From: Desulfobulbaceae bacterium BRH_c16a
GTDB lineage: Bacteria; Desulfobacterota; Desulfobulbia; Desulfobulbales; Desulfocapsaceae
DNA: 64,000 nt
Assembly: GCA_000961725.1 (NCBI GenBank)
Contig: LADS01000057.1
Coordinates: forward strand, 1 to 64,000
Direction: 5' to 3'
Below the pieces are notes generated by a model, which was not told where the DNA came from, did no database searches, and saw only the letters and a list, made by a program, of their open reading frames with translations. The translations under genes and the position numbers were made by a program. Numbering within the stretch: position 1 is the stretch's first letter; the number at the start of each line of letters is the position of its first letter. This document shows positions 44,014-54,173 of this stretch, piece after piece.

Positions 44014-45849
44014 ATGAATGTATCTACAACTAGTTACGATGAAAGTAAGATAAAAACCTTAAGCTCTCTCGACCACATCCGAAAGCGTCCGGGGATGTAT
44101 ATCGGTCGATTGGGAGATGGCTCGAATCATGATGACGGCATCTATATTCTGCTGAAAGAGGTTGTAGATAATGCCATTGACGAATTCATCATGGGGGCTG
44201 GAAAAAGGGTCAACATCACCATAAGTCCGACCGGCTACGTCACGGTACGGGACTTCGGCAGAGGCATTCCCCTCGGCAAGGTAGTCGACTGTGTTTCGAC
44301 AATCAACACCGGTGCAAAATACAACACCGATGTTTTCCAATTTTCCGTCGGTCTCAATGGCGTAGGAACCAAAGCAGTTAATGCATTGTCTGAACTTTTT
44401 ATCGTAACATCCTACCGCGAGGGAAAATTTGTTTCGGCTAGATTTAACGACGGCAAGCTTGTCGATCAGGAAGAGGGGGATACCGAAGAGAAAAACGGCA
44501 CCTTCATTGAATTCCTGCCTTCCAAAAAAATGTTTCCCGAATTCACCTTCGATCCGCTGTTTGTCGAAAAACGACTCTGGCGCTACGCCTACCTGAACGC
44601 CGGCCTGAAAATCCACTTCGACAAAAAGGTCTTTTACAGCGCCAACGGCTTGCTGGACCTGCTCAACAAGGAACTGGACGGCGCCGAGCTCTACCCACCA
44701 ATCTATTATCATGACGCGACGCTGGAATTCGCCTTCTCACATACCGACACCTTCAGCGACTGCTACTTCACTTTTGTCAACGGCACCTATACCAGTGAAG
44801 GGGGCACCCACCTTTCCGCCTTCCGCGAAGGTATTCTGAAGGGCATCAACGAGTTTTCCGGCAAAAAATTCATCAACACCGACGTGCGCGACGGAATAGT
44901 CGGCACGCTCGCCATAAAAATAAAAGATCCGGTCTTTGAATCGCAGACCAAGAACAAGCTGGGCAACACCGAAGTCCGGTCATGGATAGCGGGCAAGGTA
45001 AGAGATGCCGTCTCCAGTGCTCTCTATAAAGATACCGAATCGGCGCAAAGGCTTATCGAAAAGATTATCAGAAACGAAAACGTCAGGAAGGAATTACAAA
45101 GTGTCAGATCGGAAGCCCGGGCTAACGCCAAAAAAGTTGCACTGAAAATCGATCAGTTGAAAGATTGCAAATATCATCCGTCAAAAACCAAACAGACGGA
45201 ACCGGGCAGAGAGAGCATGGTCTTTATTACCGAGGGACAATCGGCGGCCGGCTCAATAGTTTCTTCGAGAGATCCGATGACCCAGGCGGTTTTCTCGCTG
45301 AAAGGCAAACCGATGAATGTCTATGGCCAGAAAATGGCGCTCCTCTACAAAAATGAAGAGCTCTATGCCCTGATGAGAGCGCTCAATATCGAGGAATCCA
45401 TTTCCGACGTACGGTACGACAAAGTCATCCTGGCAACGGATGCAGATGTCGACGGACTGCATATACGAAATCTGCTCCTCACGTTTTTTCTTCATTACTT
45501 TGAACCCTTGGTCAAACTCGGCTACATTTATGTCCTGGAGACACCTATCTTCCGGGTCCGCAACAAACAAGAAACCATCTACTGCTATTCGGAACAGGAA
45601 AAACAGGAAGCAACAAAAAAACTGCAGGGCAAGGGAAGCAAGATCACCGCGGTGGAAACAACGCGGTTCAAAGGACTGGGCGAGATTTCCCCCAAAGAAT
45701 TCAAGCAATTTATCGGCCCCGATATTCGTCTGAAAAGCGTGACTCTCGATTCATTGAGCGAAGTGCACAAGGTCCTCTCGTTCTATATGGGCAAAAACAC
45801 GCCGATGAGAAAGAAATATATCATGGAGCATCTTGTCGTAACCATATAA
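44014..45849 (+). CDS. parE: DNA topoisomerase IV subunit B (GyrB-like)
   Basis: 611 residues from the ATG at 44014, where family similarity begins (TLSSLDHIRKRPGMYIGRLG); longer starts at 43969 or a TTG at 43873 have no support. GHKL ATPase motif VVDNAIDEF, GRGIPLG, GVGTKAVNAL; TOPRIM EGQSAAGS and DADVDGLHIRN. The length and the RLGDGSNHDDGIY start are of the short ParE type found in Bacteroidetes and many deltaproteobacteria. Followed by parC after a strong hairpin. Confidence 0.92.
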   Translation: MNVSTTSYDESKIKTLSSLDHIRKRPGMYIGRLGDGSNHDDGIYILLKEVVDNAIDEFIMGAGKRVNITISPTGYVTVRDFGRGIPLGKVVDCVSTINTGAKYNTDVFQFSVGLNGVGTKAVNALSELFIVTSYREGKFVSARFNDGKLVDQEEGDTEEKNGTFIEFLPSKKMFPEFTFDPLFVEKRLWRYAYLNAGLKIHFDKKVFYSANGLLDLLNKELDGAELYPPIYYHDATLEFAFSHTDTFSDCYFTFVNGTYTSEGGTHLSAFREGILKGINEFSGKKFINTDVRDGIVGTLAIKIKDPVFESQTKNKLGNTEVRSWIAGKVRDAVSSALYKDTESAQRLIEKIIRNENVRKELQSVRSEARANAKKVALKIDQLKDCKYHPSKTKQTEPGRESMVFITEGQSAAGSIVSSRDPMTQAVFSLKGKPMNVYGQKMALLYKNEELYALMRALNIEESISDVRYDKVILATDADVDGLHIRNLLLTFFLHYFEPLVKLGYIYVLETPIFRVRNKQETIYCYSEQEKQEATKKLQGKGSKITAVETTRFKGLGEISPKEFKQFIGPDIRLKSVTLDSLSEVHKVLSFYMGKNTPMRKKYIMEHLVVTI

Positions 45850-45864
45850 AATAAGACAACACTT

Positions 45865-45893
45865 CAGGCCTTGCCGGAAAACGGCAGGGCCTG
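45865..45893 (+). other. Strong hairpin between parE and parC
   Basis: CAGGCCTTGCCG pairs with CGGCAGGGCCTG over a 5-base loop (12 bp including one G-U). No U run follows, so it is more likely an RNA-stability or partial attenuation element than a full terminator, given that parC continues 29 bases on. Confidence 0.6.
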
Positions 45894-45921
45894 ATTCGCA
45901 TTTACTTTGCTGACAGAGACA

Positions 45922-47943
45922 ATGGAATCACATCCAGGCAAGCTTCATCAATTATTTGACAAGAATTTTCTCGAATACACTTCGTATGTCATTCGCGAAA
46001 GGGCAATTCCGTCCCTCGAAGACGGGCTGAAACCCGTGCAGCGGCGTCTTCTCCAGACCCTTCACAATATGGAGGATGGCCGGTTTCACAAAGTCGCCAA
46101 TGTGGTGGGGGAGACCATGAAGCTGCACCCCCACGGCGACCAGTCCATATTCGCAGCGCTTGTCAATCTGAGCAATAAACAATATCTGATCGAACAACAG
46201 GGCAACTTCGGCAACATCTACACCGGCGACCGGGCGTCGGCGGCAAGATATATCGAGTGTCGTCTCTCCCCCCTGGGCAAGGAGGTTCTGTTCAATAAAG
46301 ATCTCACCGAGTTCGTCGAATCGTATGACGGGAGGATGCTTGAACCGGTTACACTGCCGGCAAAAATTCCACTGCTGTTATTGCTGGGGGCGGAGGGCAT
46401 CGCCGTCGGTATGGCTACCAAAATCCTGCCCCATAATTTTTGTGAAGTGCTTGATGCGCAAAAGAAAATTCTACGAGGGGAAGATTTTATTCTTTATCCG
46501 GATTTTCCGCAAAAAGCAATGGTCGATGTCAGCAGCTACGAAGATGGCAACGGCAAGATCAGGTGTCGGGCAAGGATTGAAGAGTCAAACGAGAAGACCA
46601 TAATAATAAAAGAAATTCCCTATTCTACCACCACCCAGTCCTTGACCGATTCGATTGAGAAAGCGGCAAAGGCAGGAAAAATCAAGATTGTCTCGATCAA
46701 CGATTATACCGCAGAAAATATTGAGATAGAGATCAAACTGGCAAGAGGTATCTACGCCAAGGATACCATCGAAGCACTCTACGCCTTTACCGATTGTGAA
46801 GTTTCGATCATCCCAAACCTCACCTTGATCAATGGAATGACTCCGCAAACCGCAACGGTGAGTGAGGTGTTACATCAGAACACCGTTAAATTAAAGGAAG
46901 ATCTTCAGAAAGAACTTAACATTGAGCAAGGTCGACTTGAAGAGAGATTGCACGCCAAGATCCTGGAGCAGATATTCATCGAAGAGCGGCTGTATAAAAA
47001 TATCGAAGAGGAGACAAGCTATCAGGCTGTTATAAAATCAGTCGATCGCTCCCTCGCAGCCTATCGCGAGCAGCTTATTCGCCCCGCCACCAAAGAGGAC
47101 ATCGAGCGGCTCCTGGAGATTAGAATCAAGCGTATTTCCCGCTACGATATCAACAAACAATTGCAGGAAATCAAAGAAATACGGAAAAGGATGAAGGAGA
47201 TCGCCAAATCTTTGCAGGATATGGTCGGCTTTACGATTTCTTTCCTTGACGACCTCCTTAAAAAATATGGCCACTTCTATCCCCGCCAAACCGAAATCAC
47301 CAGTTTTTCCGAAGTCAGTATTCGAAATGTTGCTCTGTCAAACCTCATAATCGGCTACAACCGGAAATCCGGCTTCATGGGCCACCAGATCAAGGAGGAA
47401 GATCCTAAGGAAGATGTGAGTGTCACCTGTTCGGAATACGACAGACTGTTGCTGATTTTCACCGACGGCCTCTATAAAATTATTCCGGCGGCGGTTGAAA
47501 AACTCTATGTAGGTCAGGAACTTCAGTGGTTCGGTATTGTCGAAAAGGATATCATTTTCAATGTTATTTACCGGGATGGCGCAGAAAATCATGCGTACCT
47601 TAAGCGGTTCACCACGCCGAGTTTCATACTCGAAAAGGAATACCGGTTATTTCCGGAGCATAAAAGATCGAAAATCCTGCACCTGGACTTTGGCGAGCAT
47701 AAGTTTGTGAAAATCGGGATGGTACCTTCCTCCAGGGCGCGAACCAATAGCATGGAGGTTGCCTTCGATGACTTCCTGATCAAAAACGTTGCCGCAAAAG
47801 GCAAACGAATAACCAACCGTGTGGTGAGAAAAATATCACCATCATCGGGCGTCAATTCGGAAACTGTGAAAAAAGTCCTCCCTCTGCCTGGCTTCGATCA
47901 AGGCAAGAAGAGTACCGAAGAGGAGGGGGAGAACGAAGAATAG
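45922..47943 (+). CDS. parC: DNA topoisomerase IV subunit A (GyrA-like)
   Basis: 673 residues from the ATG at 45922. DNA gate motifs: SLEDGLKPVQRRLL, catalytic Tyr110 in SAARYIECRLS, a long central coiled coil, and a shortened C-terminal domain ending in a GyrA-box-like GKRITNR. With ParE it decatenates daughter chromosomes. The C-terminal part is about 200 residues shorter than in typical ParC. It has no gyrA features elsewhere in the window. The stop is followed by the convergent miaB. Confidence 0.92.
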   Translation: MESHPGKLHQLFDKNFLEYTSYVIRERAIPSLEDGLKPVQRRLLQTLHNMEDGRFHKVANVVGETMKLHPHGDQSIFAALVNLSNKQYLIEQQGNFGNIYTGDRASAARYIECRLSPLGKEVLFNKDLTEFVESYDGRMLEPVTLPAKIPLLLLLGAEGIAVGMATKILPHNFCEVLDAQKKILRGEDFILYPDFPQKAMVDVSSYEDGNGKIRCRARIEESNEKTIIIKEIPYSTTTQSLTDSIEKAAKAGKIKIVSINDYTAENIEIEIKLARGIYAKDTIEALYAFTDCEVSIIPNLTLINGMTPQTATVSEVLHQNTVKLKEDLQKELNIEQGRLEERLHAKILEQIFIEERLYKNIEEETSYQAVIKSVDRSLAAYREQLIRPATKEDIERLLEIRIKRISRYDINKQLQEIKEIRKRMKEIAKSLQDMVGFTISFLDDLLKKYGHFYPRQTEITSFSEVSIRNVALSNLIIGYNRKSGFMGHQIKEEDPKEDVSVTCSEYDRLLLIFTDGLYKIIPAAVEKLYVGQELQWFGIVEKDIIFNVIYRDGAENHAYLKRFTTPSFILEKEYRLFPEHKRSKILHLDFGEHKFVKIGMVPSSRARTNSMEVAFDDFLIKNVAAKGKRITNRVVRKISPSSGVNSETVKKVLPLPGFDQGKKSTEEEGENEE

Positions 47944-47995
47944 CTGGCAACGGTAATAAAACAAAAACCTGAATTCAATTATTTATTGGCGAAAG

Positions 47996-49381
47996 TTAAT
48001 GTTTATTATCTATTTCACCTCTGAGTGAATGCTGTCCCGCATGCACAATCCTGACATCGACTATATCTCCAGCCACATGTCCGGCGCAGTCCGGGAAATG
48101 AACTATGTGATTGGTATCGGTACGGCCCTTTGCCCCATTGTCGCTGCACTCTTCAATCAATACCGACTTGACCAGGCCAACATACTCGCTATTGCGAAGA
48201 AGGCTGATCTCATCCTGTCTTTTTTGAAAAACCGCAAGTCGCTCCGACTTCACTCCCTCGTCGACCTTGTCGTCAAACAAACTTGCTCTGGTGCCCGGCC
48301 GATCGGAGTATTTAAAGGAAAATGAGCCATGAAAACGAACTGCTTCGAGAAGGTTCATGGTTTGCTGGAAATCGTCATCGCTCTCGCCGGGAAATCCAAC
48401 AATAATATCGGTGGTTAAAGCAATATCTGGAATATATTCATGTAGTTTCTTAACTTTTTCGAGGTATTCGGCGGCGGTATATTTCCGATTCATCCTGCCG
48501 AGGATTCGATCCGAACCAGATTGCACCGGGAGGTGGAACTGGGGACAAAGATTTTTCACATCCCGAAAACTCCTCACCAAGTCATCGGTGAGATCTTTTG
48601 GATTGGACGTGGTGAAACGTAAACGGGCCAATCCGTCGATATTTGAAACTTCCTTAAGAAGATCGGAAAAACTGTACGGTTCTCCGTCACCGGCAACCGC
48701 ATTGGTCCTTCCATAACTGTTCACATTCTGTCCAAGCAGCGTTACCTCCCTTACACCTGCTTCAACCAATGTCTTAACTTCTTCAAGTATATCCTTTGCT
48801 TTTCGTGACATTTCCCGCCCCCGAGTATAGGGGACAACACAATAGGTGCAATAATTGTTACACCCTTGCATGATGGTTACAAATTTACTGAACTGGAAAG
48901 TTGAGGGAGACTGGAGGTTGCGATCCTTCCCGGAATGACCGGATTTTCTTTGGGGGAGCTTGGGCAGAAATTGAGGAATATCATAATCATCCCGAAGATC
49001 AGTGACTACCCGGCTACCTTCTTTATCGACACTCTCGAGAAGCGGACCAAGATTATAGATATTCTGGGTGCCGATCACCAGGTCAACATGAGGCATCCTT
49101 GCCAGCAGACGGGCTCCTTCCTGCTGAGCAACACAGCCGGCAACACAGATTTTCATTGTCGGTCTGCTCAACTTGGTTTTCCGCAGATACCCCAACAGAC
49201 TCAAAACCTTCTGTTCCGCTTTGGCCCGGATCGAACAGGTATTGAGGATCACCAGGTCCGCCTCGTTCACATCCATACCTTCGACATATCCATATCCGGA
49301 AAGAGACTGCGCCATAATCTCCGAGTCTCTTTCGTTCATCTGACAACCAAACGTTTTTATATAAAAAATTTTTTGTTCCAT
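47996..49381 (-). CDS. miaB: tRNA-2-methylthio-N6-dimethylallyladenosine synthase
   Basis: 461 residues. N-terminal MTTase domain with YIKTFGCQMNERDSE (first Fe-S cysteines C-x..C and CSIRAK, CVAGC), radical SAM motif CNNYCTYCVVPYTRGRE (CX3CX2C), and a C-terminal TRAM domain. It adds the methylthio group to i6A37. MiaA, which makes the i6A, is encoded at 53.2 kb. Followed at 6 bases by a DUF4911 gene on the same strand. Confidence 0.96.
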   Translation of the reverse strand: MEQKIFYIKTFGCQMNERDSEIMAQSLSGYGYVEGMDVNEADLVILNTCSIRAKAEQKVLSLLGYLRKTKLSRPTMKICVAGCVAQQEGARLLARMPHVDLVIGTQNIYNLGPLLESVDKEGSRVVTDLRDDYDIPQFLPKLPQRKSGHSGKDRNLQSPSTFQFSKFVTIMQGCNNYCTYCVVPYTRGREMSRKAKDILEEVKTLVEAGVREVTLLGQNVNSYGRTNAVAGDGEPYSFSDLLKEVSNIDGLARLRFTTSNPKDLTDDLVRSFRDVKNLCPQFHLPVQSGSDRILGRMNRKYTAAEYLEKVKKLHEYIPDIALTTDIIVGFPGESDDDFQQTMNLLEAVRFHGSFSFKYSDRPGTRASLFDDKVDEGVKSERLAVFQKRQDEISLLRNSEYVGLVKSVLIEECSDNGAKGRTDTNHIVHFPDCAGHVAGDIVDVRIVHAGQHSLRGEIDNKH

Positions 49382-49387
49382 GCCATC

Positions 49388-49615
49388 CTACGTGTTGCCG
49401 TTTTCTTCTGTGAGTGATCCGGCGATTTGTCCCAGCAAGTCGAAAAGCTCGCCGGCCATCGCTCCGGGATATCTGATTACTACGAGTCCCCCAGAACAGT
49501 CGTAGCTCGAAAGAATTGCGAGATTGTCATATCCCTCAAGAATAAACTTCAAAAAATGGAATCTTCGTGAAGAAATCCGCAAAAAAACTTCATTCAATTT
49601 TCGTTCAGCCATCAC
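49388..49615 (-). CDS. DUF4911 protein
   Basis: 75 residues, start GTG at 49615 or ATG at 49612. I recognise the DUF4911 pattern (LRISSRRFHFLKFILEGYDN and VVIRYPGAMAGELFDLL). Members are small and often lie next to miaB in deltaproteobacteria; the function is unknown. It lies directly after purB (its stop is adjacent to this start) and 6 bases before miaB, so the three form one operon purB-DUF4911-miaB. Confidence 0.75.
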   Translation of the reverse strand: MMAERKLNEVFLRISSRRFHFLKFILEGYDNLAILSSYDCSGGLVVIRYPGAMAGELFDLLGQIAGSLTEENGNT

Positions 49616-51061
49616 CTATACCGCAAGAGTAGAATCAATATCCGTCATAGTTTCCGAATTCGCGGAAAGAAGCGGCAAAACGACCTCATGCAGGAATTCC
49701 TCAGTCTGTTCTTTTGCCCTGCCGGTAAACTTGGAATAGTCGCTGATCATGCTCTTCAATTCCTCGGCAGAGAAGGGGATGCGGGGATCTTCTGCAAGAC
49801 GATCCAGCAGGTCGTTGTCTTTGCCTTCTTCCTTCACTATTTTTCCGGCAGCAAGAGAATGCTCCTTGACTATCTCATGCATTTCCTGCCTGCTTTCGCC
49901 TTTTTCCACCGCTTCCATGAGAATCTTTTCGGTGGCCATAAAGGGCAATTCAGCCATGATATGTTTATTGATTTGCGACGGAAATACAACCATATCAGAT
50001 GTAATATTAATGAATAATTTAAGAATAGCGTCTGAAAGCAGAAAGCATTGCGGAATATCCATCCGTCTCACCGCCGAGTCATCAAGCGTTCTTTCAAACC
50101 ATTGGTTGCTGTAGGTGGAAGCAAAATTCTGTGGCAAATTCATAAGTTTTCGCGCCAATCCGGTGAGTCTTTCCGATCTCATCGGGTTCCTTTTGTAGGC
50201 CATAGCCGACGAACCTGTCTGATTTTTCTCAAAAGGCTCTTCCTGAACCTTGAGATTGGAGAGCAAACGCAGATCTACTGCAAATTTATGGGCAGTCGCG
50301 CCAATTCCAGCGAGTGTTTCCGCCAGTTTCATGTCGAGTTTTCGGGTATAGGTTTGACCTGTTACATGAAAGGTGGCGTCAAACCCAAGCTTTTCCGCGA
50401 CAAGTTGATCCATTTTACGGACCTTTTCATGATCGCCCTTGAAGAGTTCCAGAAAGGTGGCCTGGGTTCCAACCGTTCCTTTGGCGCCTCTCGCTTTCAT
50501 CTGATCGAGATAATTGTCAATGTATTCAAGATCCATAACAAGATCCTGGAGATACAGCGTATTTCTCTTGCCAACAGTAGTCGGTTGGGCAGGCTGGTAG
50601 TGGGTAAAACCGAGAGTAGCAAGAGATTTATGTTTTTCACAGAAAGCGGCCAGATTCTTGATAACCTGGAGCAGGGCTGCACGTACCAGATACATCGCCT
50701 TTTTCTGCACAATAAGGTCGGAATTGCATACGACAAACTGAGAAGTTGCCCCGAGATGAATAATGCCTGCAGCTTTAGGACACTTCAGACCAAACTCAAA
50801 AACATGGGCCATAACGTCATGCCGTATTTCTTTTTCCTTTTTCGAAGCGATCTCATAATCGATGTTCGAGACGTTGGCACGCATTTCGTTCAACATTTCT
50901 TCAGTGACGAGCTCGTTCAACCCAAGTTCATATTGTGCTTCGGCAAGCGCCAGCCAGCATTTTCGCCACAGGGTAAACTTGGTCTTTTCTGAAAAAAGCT
51001 GCTGCATCTCAAGGCTTGTATAGCGACTGACAAGAGGCTCCTGATAGATTTCGTGAGACAT
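49616..51061 (-). CDS. purB: Adenylosuccinate lyase
   Basis: 481 residues from the ATG at 51061 (CGGAGT in front; the frame extends to 51154). Fumarase-superfamily motifs: HLGATSQFVVCNSDL, GFTHYQPAQPTTVGKR and the signature SSAMAYKRNPMRSERL. The length and pattern are of the longer type seen in eukaryotes and Bacteroidetes rather than the 430-residue E. coli-like type. Cleaves SAICAR and adenylosuccinate. First gene of the operon with DUF4911 and miaB. Confidence 0.95.
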   Translation of the reverse strand: MSHEIYQEPLVSRYTSLEMQQLFSEKTKFTLWRKCWLALAEAQYELGLNELVTEEMLNEMRANVSNIDYEIASKKEKEIRHDVMAHVFEFGLKCPKAAGIIHLGATSQFVVCNSDLIVQKKAMYLVRAALLQVIKNLAAFCEKHKSLATLGFTHYQPAQPTTVGKRNTLYLQDLVMDLEYIDNYLDQMKARGAKGTVGTQATFLELFKGDHEKVRKMDQLVAEKLGFDATFHVTGQTYTRKLDMKLAETLAGIGATAHKFAVDLRLLSNLKVQEEPFEKNQTGSSAMAYKRNPMRSERLTGLARKLMNLPQNFASTYSNQWFERTLDDSAVRRMDIPQCFLLSDAILKLFINITSDMVVFPSQINKHIMAELPFMATEKILMEAVEKGESRQEMHEIVKEHSLAAGKIVKEEGKDNDLLDRLAEDPRIPFSAEELKSMISDYSKFTGRAKEQTEEFLHEVVLPLLSANSETMTDIDSTLAV

Positions 51062-51501
51062 AAGAACTCCGTTCAACTTTAAATATAACTTCTTATCTAT
51101 TTGTATTTTGGTTGTTATACAGCTCAACAACGCGCCTAAATCAGCCAACTGCAAGCGGCGAAAGCCGTATCTATAGCATTTTTACAGAAAGAAATAAACC
51201 CAAGATGGCTCGAACCCCCGATAATCAAGGCCGGATCCACATATATAGCTATGTCGCATAATGTATATTATGTATATATAAATCTAAACAATGTGATATT
51301 AACATGTTGTAATACATTTACTGTTTTTAAATGCGAAATAATTTCGGGTTGAGAAAAGTCTTCGACCGGAAACAATGAAGCCGCCTTCTTGGCTAATGCT
51401 TTGGTTTGGAACGTACGAAGGAAATCAGCATGTCACCCTTCATGCGTTTTGAGGGATGATTGATCGGATTGAGATTCGGCAATTTCTGCGGACTTGGCTA
51501 T
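51062..51501. other. Gene-free gap upstream of purB
   Basis: 440 bases without a gene on either strand. It has a strongly AT-rich stretch (about 51238-51330) with the interrupted dyad CATAAT-N4-ATTATG at 51257-51272, which looks operator-like. A TATAAC box (51114-51119, minus) could serve purB, but no -35 box fits. A fragment near 51204 resembles the end of a tRNA but has no matching arms. Confidence 0.4.
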
Positions 51502-53217
51502 TCACACATCAATTACTCTTACCTGCCAGCTCACATTCCCCCTGAACCGGTTTATGGTTGGCACATAAAGAATACTTCTTTCAGGATCCTTCTGCACATC
51601 GTCGACCCTCTTTCCCAAGCTGAAACCTATTCCTTTCAGGTTCGAATATTTACCCCTGATTGTAAGATGCAGATGCTCGGAGCTTTTTCCGACCGTCCGT
51701 GCGTCGACTATTCGGGCCGATTTGTCGTAGAATACCGGCTGCAGATTCCCTGGGCCAAAAGGTTCCAAAAGTTTCAAAAAAGACATGTTTTCTTCTGTCA
51801 TCAGTTTTTCGACCGAGCACTCGACATCGAAACGCCGTTTTCTTAAATGAGTCCGGGCCTGCCAGCTCTCTCTGGCGATTGCCGCAAAAGCCGCCTCGAA
51901 TCCCGTCATATTCTCATGACTTACAGAGAGACCTGCTGCCATTTCGTGTCCGCCGAACCGCTCGATCCATTTTGAACATATGCCGATCATTGCGAAAATA
52001 TCCAGCCCCTCGATCGATCTCGCCGACCCAACATAGACTATAGAACCATTCGGCAGATTTTTTTGAGCAAAAACCATGGAAGGCACACCGTATATTTCAA
52101 CTAGCCTGGATGCAACAATTCCGGCAACACCCTGATGCAACTCTCCTTTTGCTATCACGCATTTGTTTTGTTCAACCAGACTGTTAGAAATTACATTTAA
52201 AGCTATTTCTAGATTATCTGCGCTTATTCTTCTTCGCTGTTCATTGAGTTCAGTGAGTTTCAGGATGAGGCTCCTGGCTCGCTTACGATTTTTTTCGGTG
52301 AGAATGTTCACCACAAGATCACTCTCCCCCAGTCTTCCTGCGGCATTTATTTTAGGGCCGATCAGATACCCTATATCCTCGGAAGTTATATCGCCCGAAC
52401 CTATATCGCACGAAGCGAGAAGTTCCTTGAGACCCGGGAACGGCGTTTCGCAAAGGGCCTCGAGTCCGGCCCTCACCAGGATTCTATTTGTGGTCGTCAA
52501 ATCAACCACATCGGCAATGGTCCCCAGAGCTACAAAAGCAAGATAGTTTTTGAGATTCACCTTTCCCGTCAACTTCACAGGATCTTCCAGTTTTGCATAT
52601 TCCGCTCGAATTCCTGCGGCCAGATAAAACGCTACACCTACACCCGCGAGTTGCTCCTTGTGAAAACCGCATGATGGTTGAGACGGATTGAGAATCAGGC
52701 AGTTCGGCATACCATCGCTCGGGAGATGGTGATGGTCGGTGACAATTACCGTCGCTCCAAGCCTTTTGATTTTTTCGATCTGAAGTGCATTCGAGATTCC
52801 GCAATCTACCGTAATAAGAAGAAAATCGTTGGCAAGAACTGTTTCTTTGCGCTCCAGGAACCACGCCATATTCAAGCCATACCCCTCTGTCATTCTGTTG
52901 GGGATATGCCAAACAACTTCCACTCCGAACTCATTGAAAAAATTAACTAATAGAGCTGTCCCGGTGGTACCGTCGACATCATAATCACCCCATATCACAA
53001 TCTGCTTGCCGGAGGTCATGTATTGAATGACAAGACAAACGGCCTGGGCAAGATTTTTCATGGCATCGGGCTGCGGCAGATCCGAGAGTTGCGGATAGAG
53101 AAATTTGCGCATCATTTCTTCACCTTCTACTCCACGTTCACGAAGCAACTCCCTGAAGAGAGGGGGAACTTCGAACAGGGAGTTGAGTACGATACCGCCC
53201 TTCTTTGGCCCCATCAC
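51502..53217 (-). CDS. recJ: Single-stranded-DNA-specific exonuclease RecJ
   Basis: 571 residues. DHH-family motifs: WGDYDVDGTTGTALL with the metal-binding aspartates, VDCGIS, TDHHHLPSDG (DHH motif) and GPKINAAGRLGESD; then the DHHA1 domain with GGHEMAAG and an OB-like tail. Degrades single-stranded DNA 5' to 3' in recombination and repair. It is overlapped by miaA at its 5' end by 4 bases, in an operon ComEA-like-miaA-recJ. Confidence 0.95.
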   Translation of the reverse strand: MMGPKKGGIVLNSLFEVPPLFRELLRERGVEGEEMMRKFLYPQLSDLPQPDAMKNLAQAVCLVIQYMTSGKQIVIWGDYDVDGTTGTALLVNFFNEFGVEVVWHIPNRMTEGYGLNMAWFLERKETVLANDFLLITVDCGISNALQIEKIKRLGATVIVTDHHHLPSDGMPNCLILNPSQPSCGFHKEQLAGVGVAFYLAAGIRAEYAKLEDPVKLTGKVNLKNYLAFVALGTIADVVDLTTTNRILVRAGLEALCETPFPGLKELLASCDIGSGDITSEDIGYLIGPKINAAGRLGESDLVVNILTEKNRKRARSLILKLTELNEQRRRISADNLEIALNVISNSLVEQNKCVIAKGELHQGVAGIVASRLVEIYGVPSMVFAQKNLPNGSIVYVGSARSIEGLDIFAMIGICSKWIERFGGHEMAAGLSVSHENMTGFEAAFAAIARESWQARTHLRKRRFDVECSVEKLMTEENMSFLKLLEPFGPGNLQPVFYDKSARIVDARTVGKSSEHLHLTIRGKYSNLKGIGFSLGKRVDDVQKDPERSILYVPTINRFRGNVSWQVRVIDV

Positions 53218-54173
53218 TTTCTCCGGTTTTGTTTTATGAGCCAGTCGCCTACTGCTTCGACAATCTCTTCTTTGGCCTGAACCTCATACCAGTGCAATCC
53301 CGGCATCGTTCGGAACCAGGTATACTGTCTTTTTGCATATCTTCTGGTATCTCTTGCCAGAAGTTCTGCCATCTCCTGCCGGGAATACTCTTCATGGATG
53401 TATCCGAGCATGTGCCGATAGCCGATAGAACCAAAAGATTTCAGCTCTCTATGATAGCCCATTTCCAGAAGTTTTCTCACCTCGCCTTCAAGACCGTCGT
53501 CAAGCATCGTTTCGCAGCGACGATTTATACGTTCATAGAGATCGCGACGATCGCATGTTAATCCTATTTCCAGCGTGTTGGCAAAAAGGGCCCCCGGGGT
53601 AAGTATCCTGTGCTCCTTGAGATGTTCCGACCAGGGAACTCCCGAGGCGTAGTACACTTCCAAGGCCCGCAGCAACCTGTGGGTGTCGTTTTCATGAATT
53701 CTTTCGGCGGATATACAATCTATTGCCGATAATTCTTCATGTAGTTTCGAGCATCCTACGATGTGCAGGCGATGCCGCAGTTTTGCTCGTATTATCTCGT
53801 CAACCGGAACACCTGGGAATATTCCTTGCAAAAGTGCCCGCAAATAAAGCCCTGTGCCACCAGTGAGAAGAGGCAATCGACCGCGGCCATGTATCTCGCC
53901 GATAGCATGCAATGCATCTTCGGCAAATCTGGCTGCATCATAATCCTGATCGGGATCAATAATATCAATCAAATGATGTGGTATCTCACTTCGCTCCTCA
54001 AGCGATGCTTTGGCGGTTCCGATATCCATGTACCTGTAGACCTGCATGGAATCGACACTGACAATTTCGCAATTGTATCGTCTGGCAATTCTCAGGCTAA
54101 GATCGGTTTTACCGATGGCCGTCGGCCCTACCACCACCAGAAGAGGTTTGTTGAATATGTCAATTGCCATCAC
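53214..54173 (-). CDS. miaA: tRNA dimethylallyltransferase
   Basis: 319 residues. P-loop GPTAIGKT at 16-23, VDSMQVYRYMDIGTAK, HHLIDIIDP, LTGGTGLYLRALLQG and RYAKRQYTWFR. It prenylates A37 of tRNAs; MiaB then thiomethylates it. Overlaps the ComEA-like gene upstream and recJ downstream by 4 bases each, so translation is coupled. Confidence 0.97.
   Translation of the reverse strand: MMAIDIFNKPLLVVVGPTAIGKTDLSLRIARRYNCEIVSVDSMQVYRYMDIGTAKASLEERSEIPHHLIDIIDPDQDYDAARFAEDALHAIGEIHGRGRLPLLTGGTGLYLRALLQGIFPGVPVDEIIRAKLRHRLHIVGCSKLHEELSAIDCISAERIHENDTHRLLRALEVYYASGVPWSEHLKEHRILTPGALFANTLEIGLTCDRRDLYERINRRCETMLDDGLEGEVRKLLEMGYHRELKSFGSIGYRHMLGYIHEEYSRQEMAELLARDTRRYAKRQYTWFRTMPGLHWYEVQAKEEIVEAVGDWLIKQNRRK

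Noticed and set aside
51195..51235. tRNA-like sequence with a GGGGGTTCGAGCC segment on the minus strand
   Set aside because: The T-arm bases do not pair, and no acceptor or anticodon arm is found.
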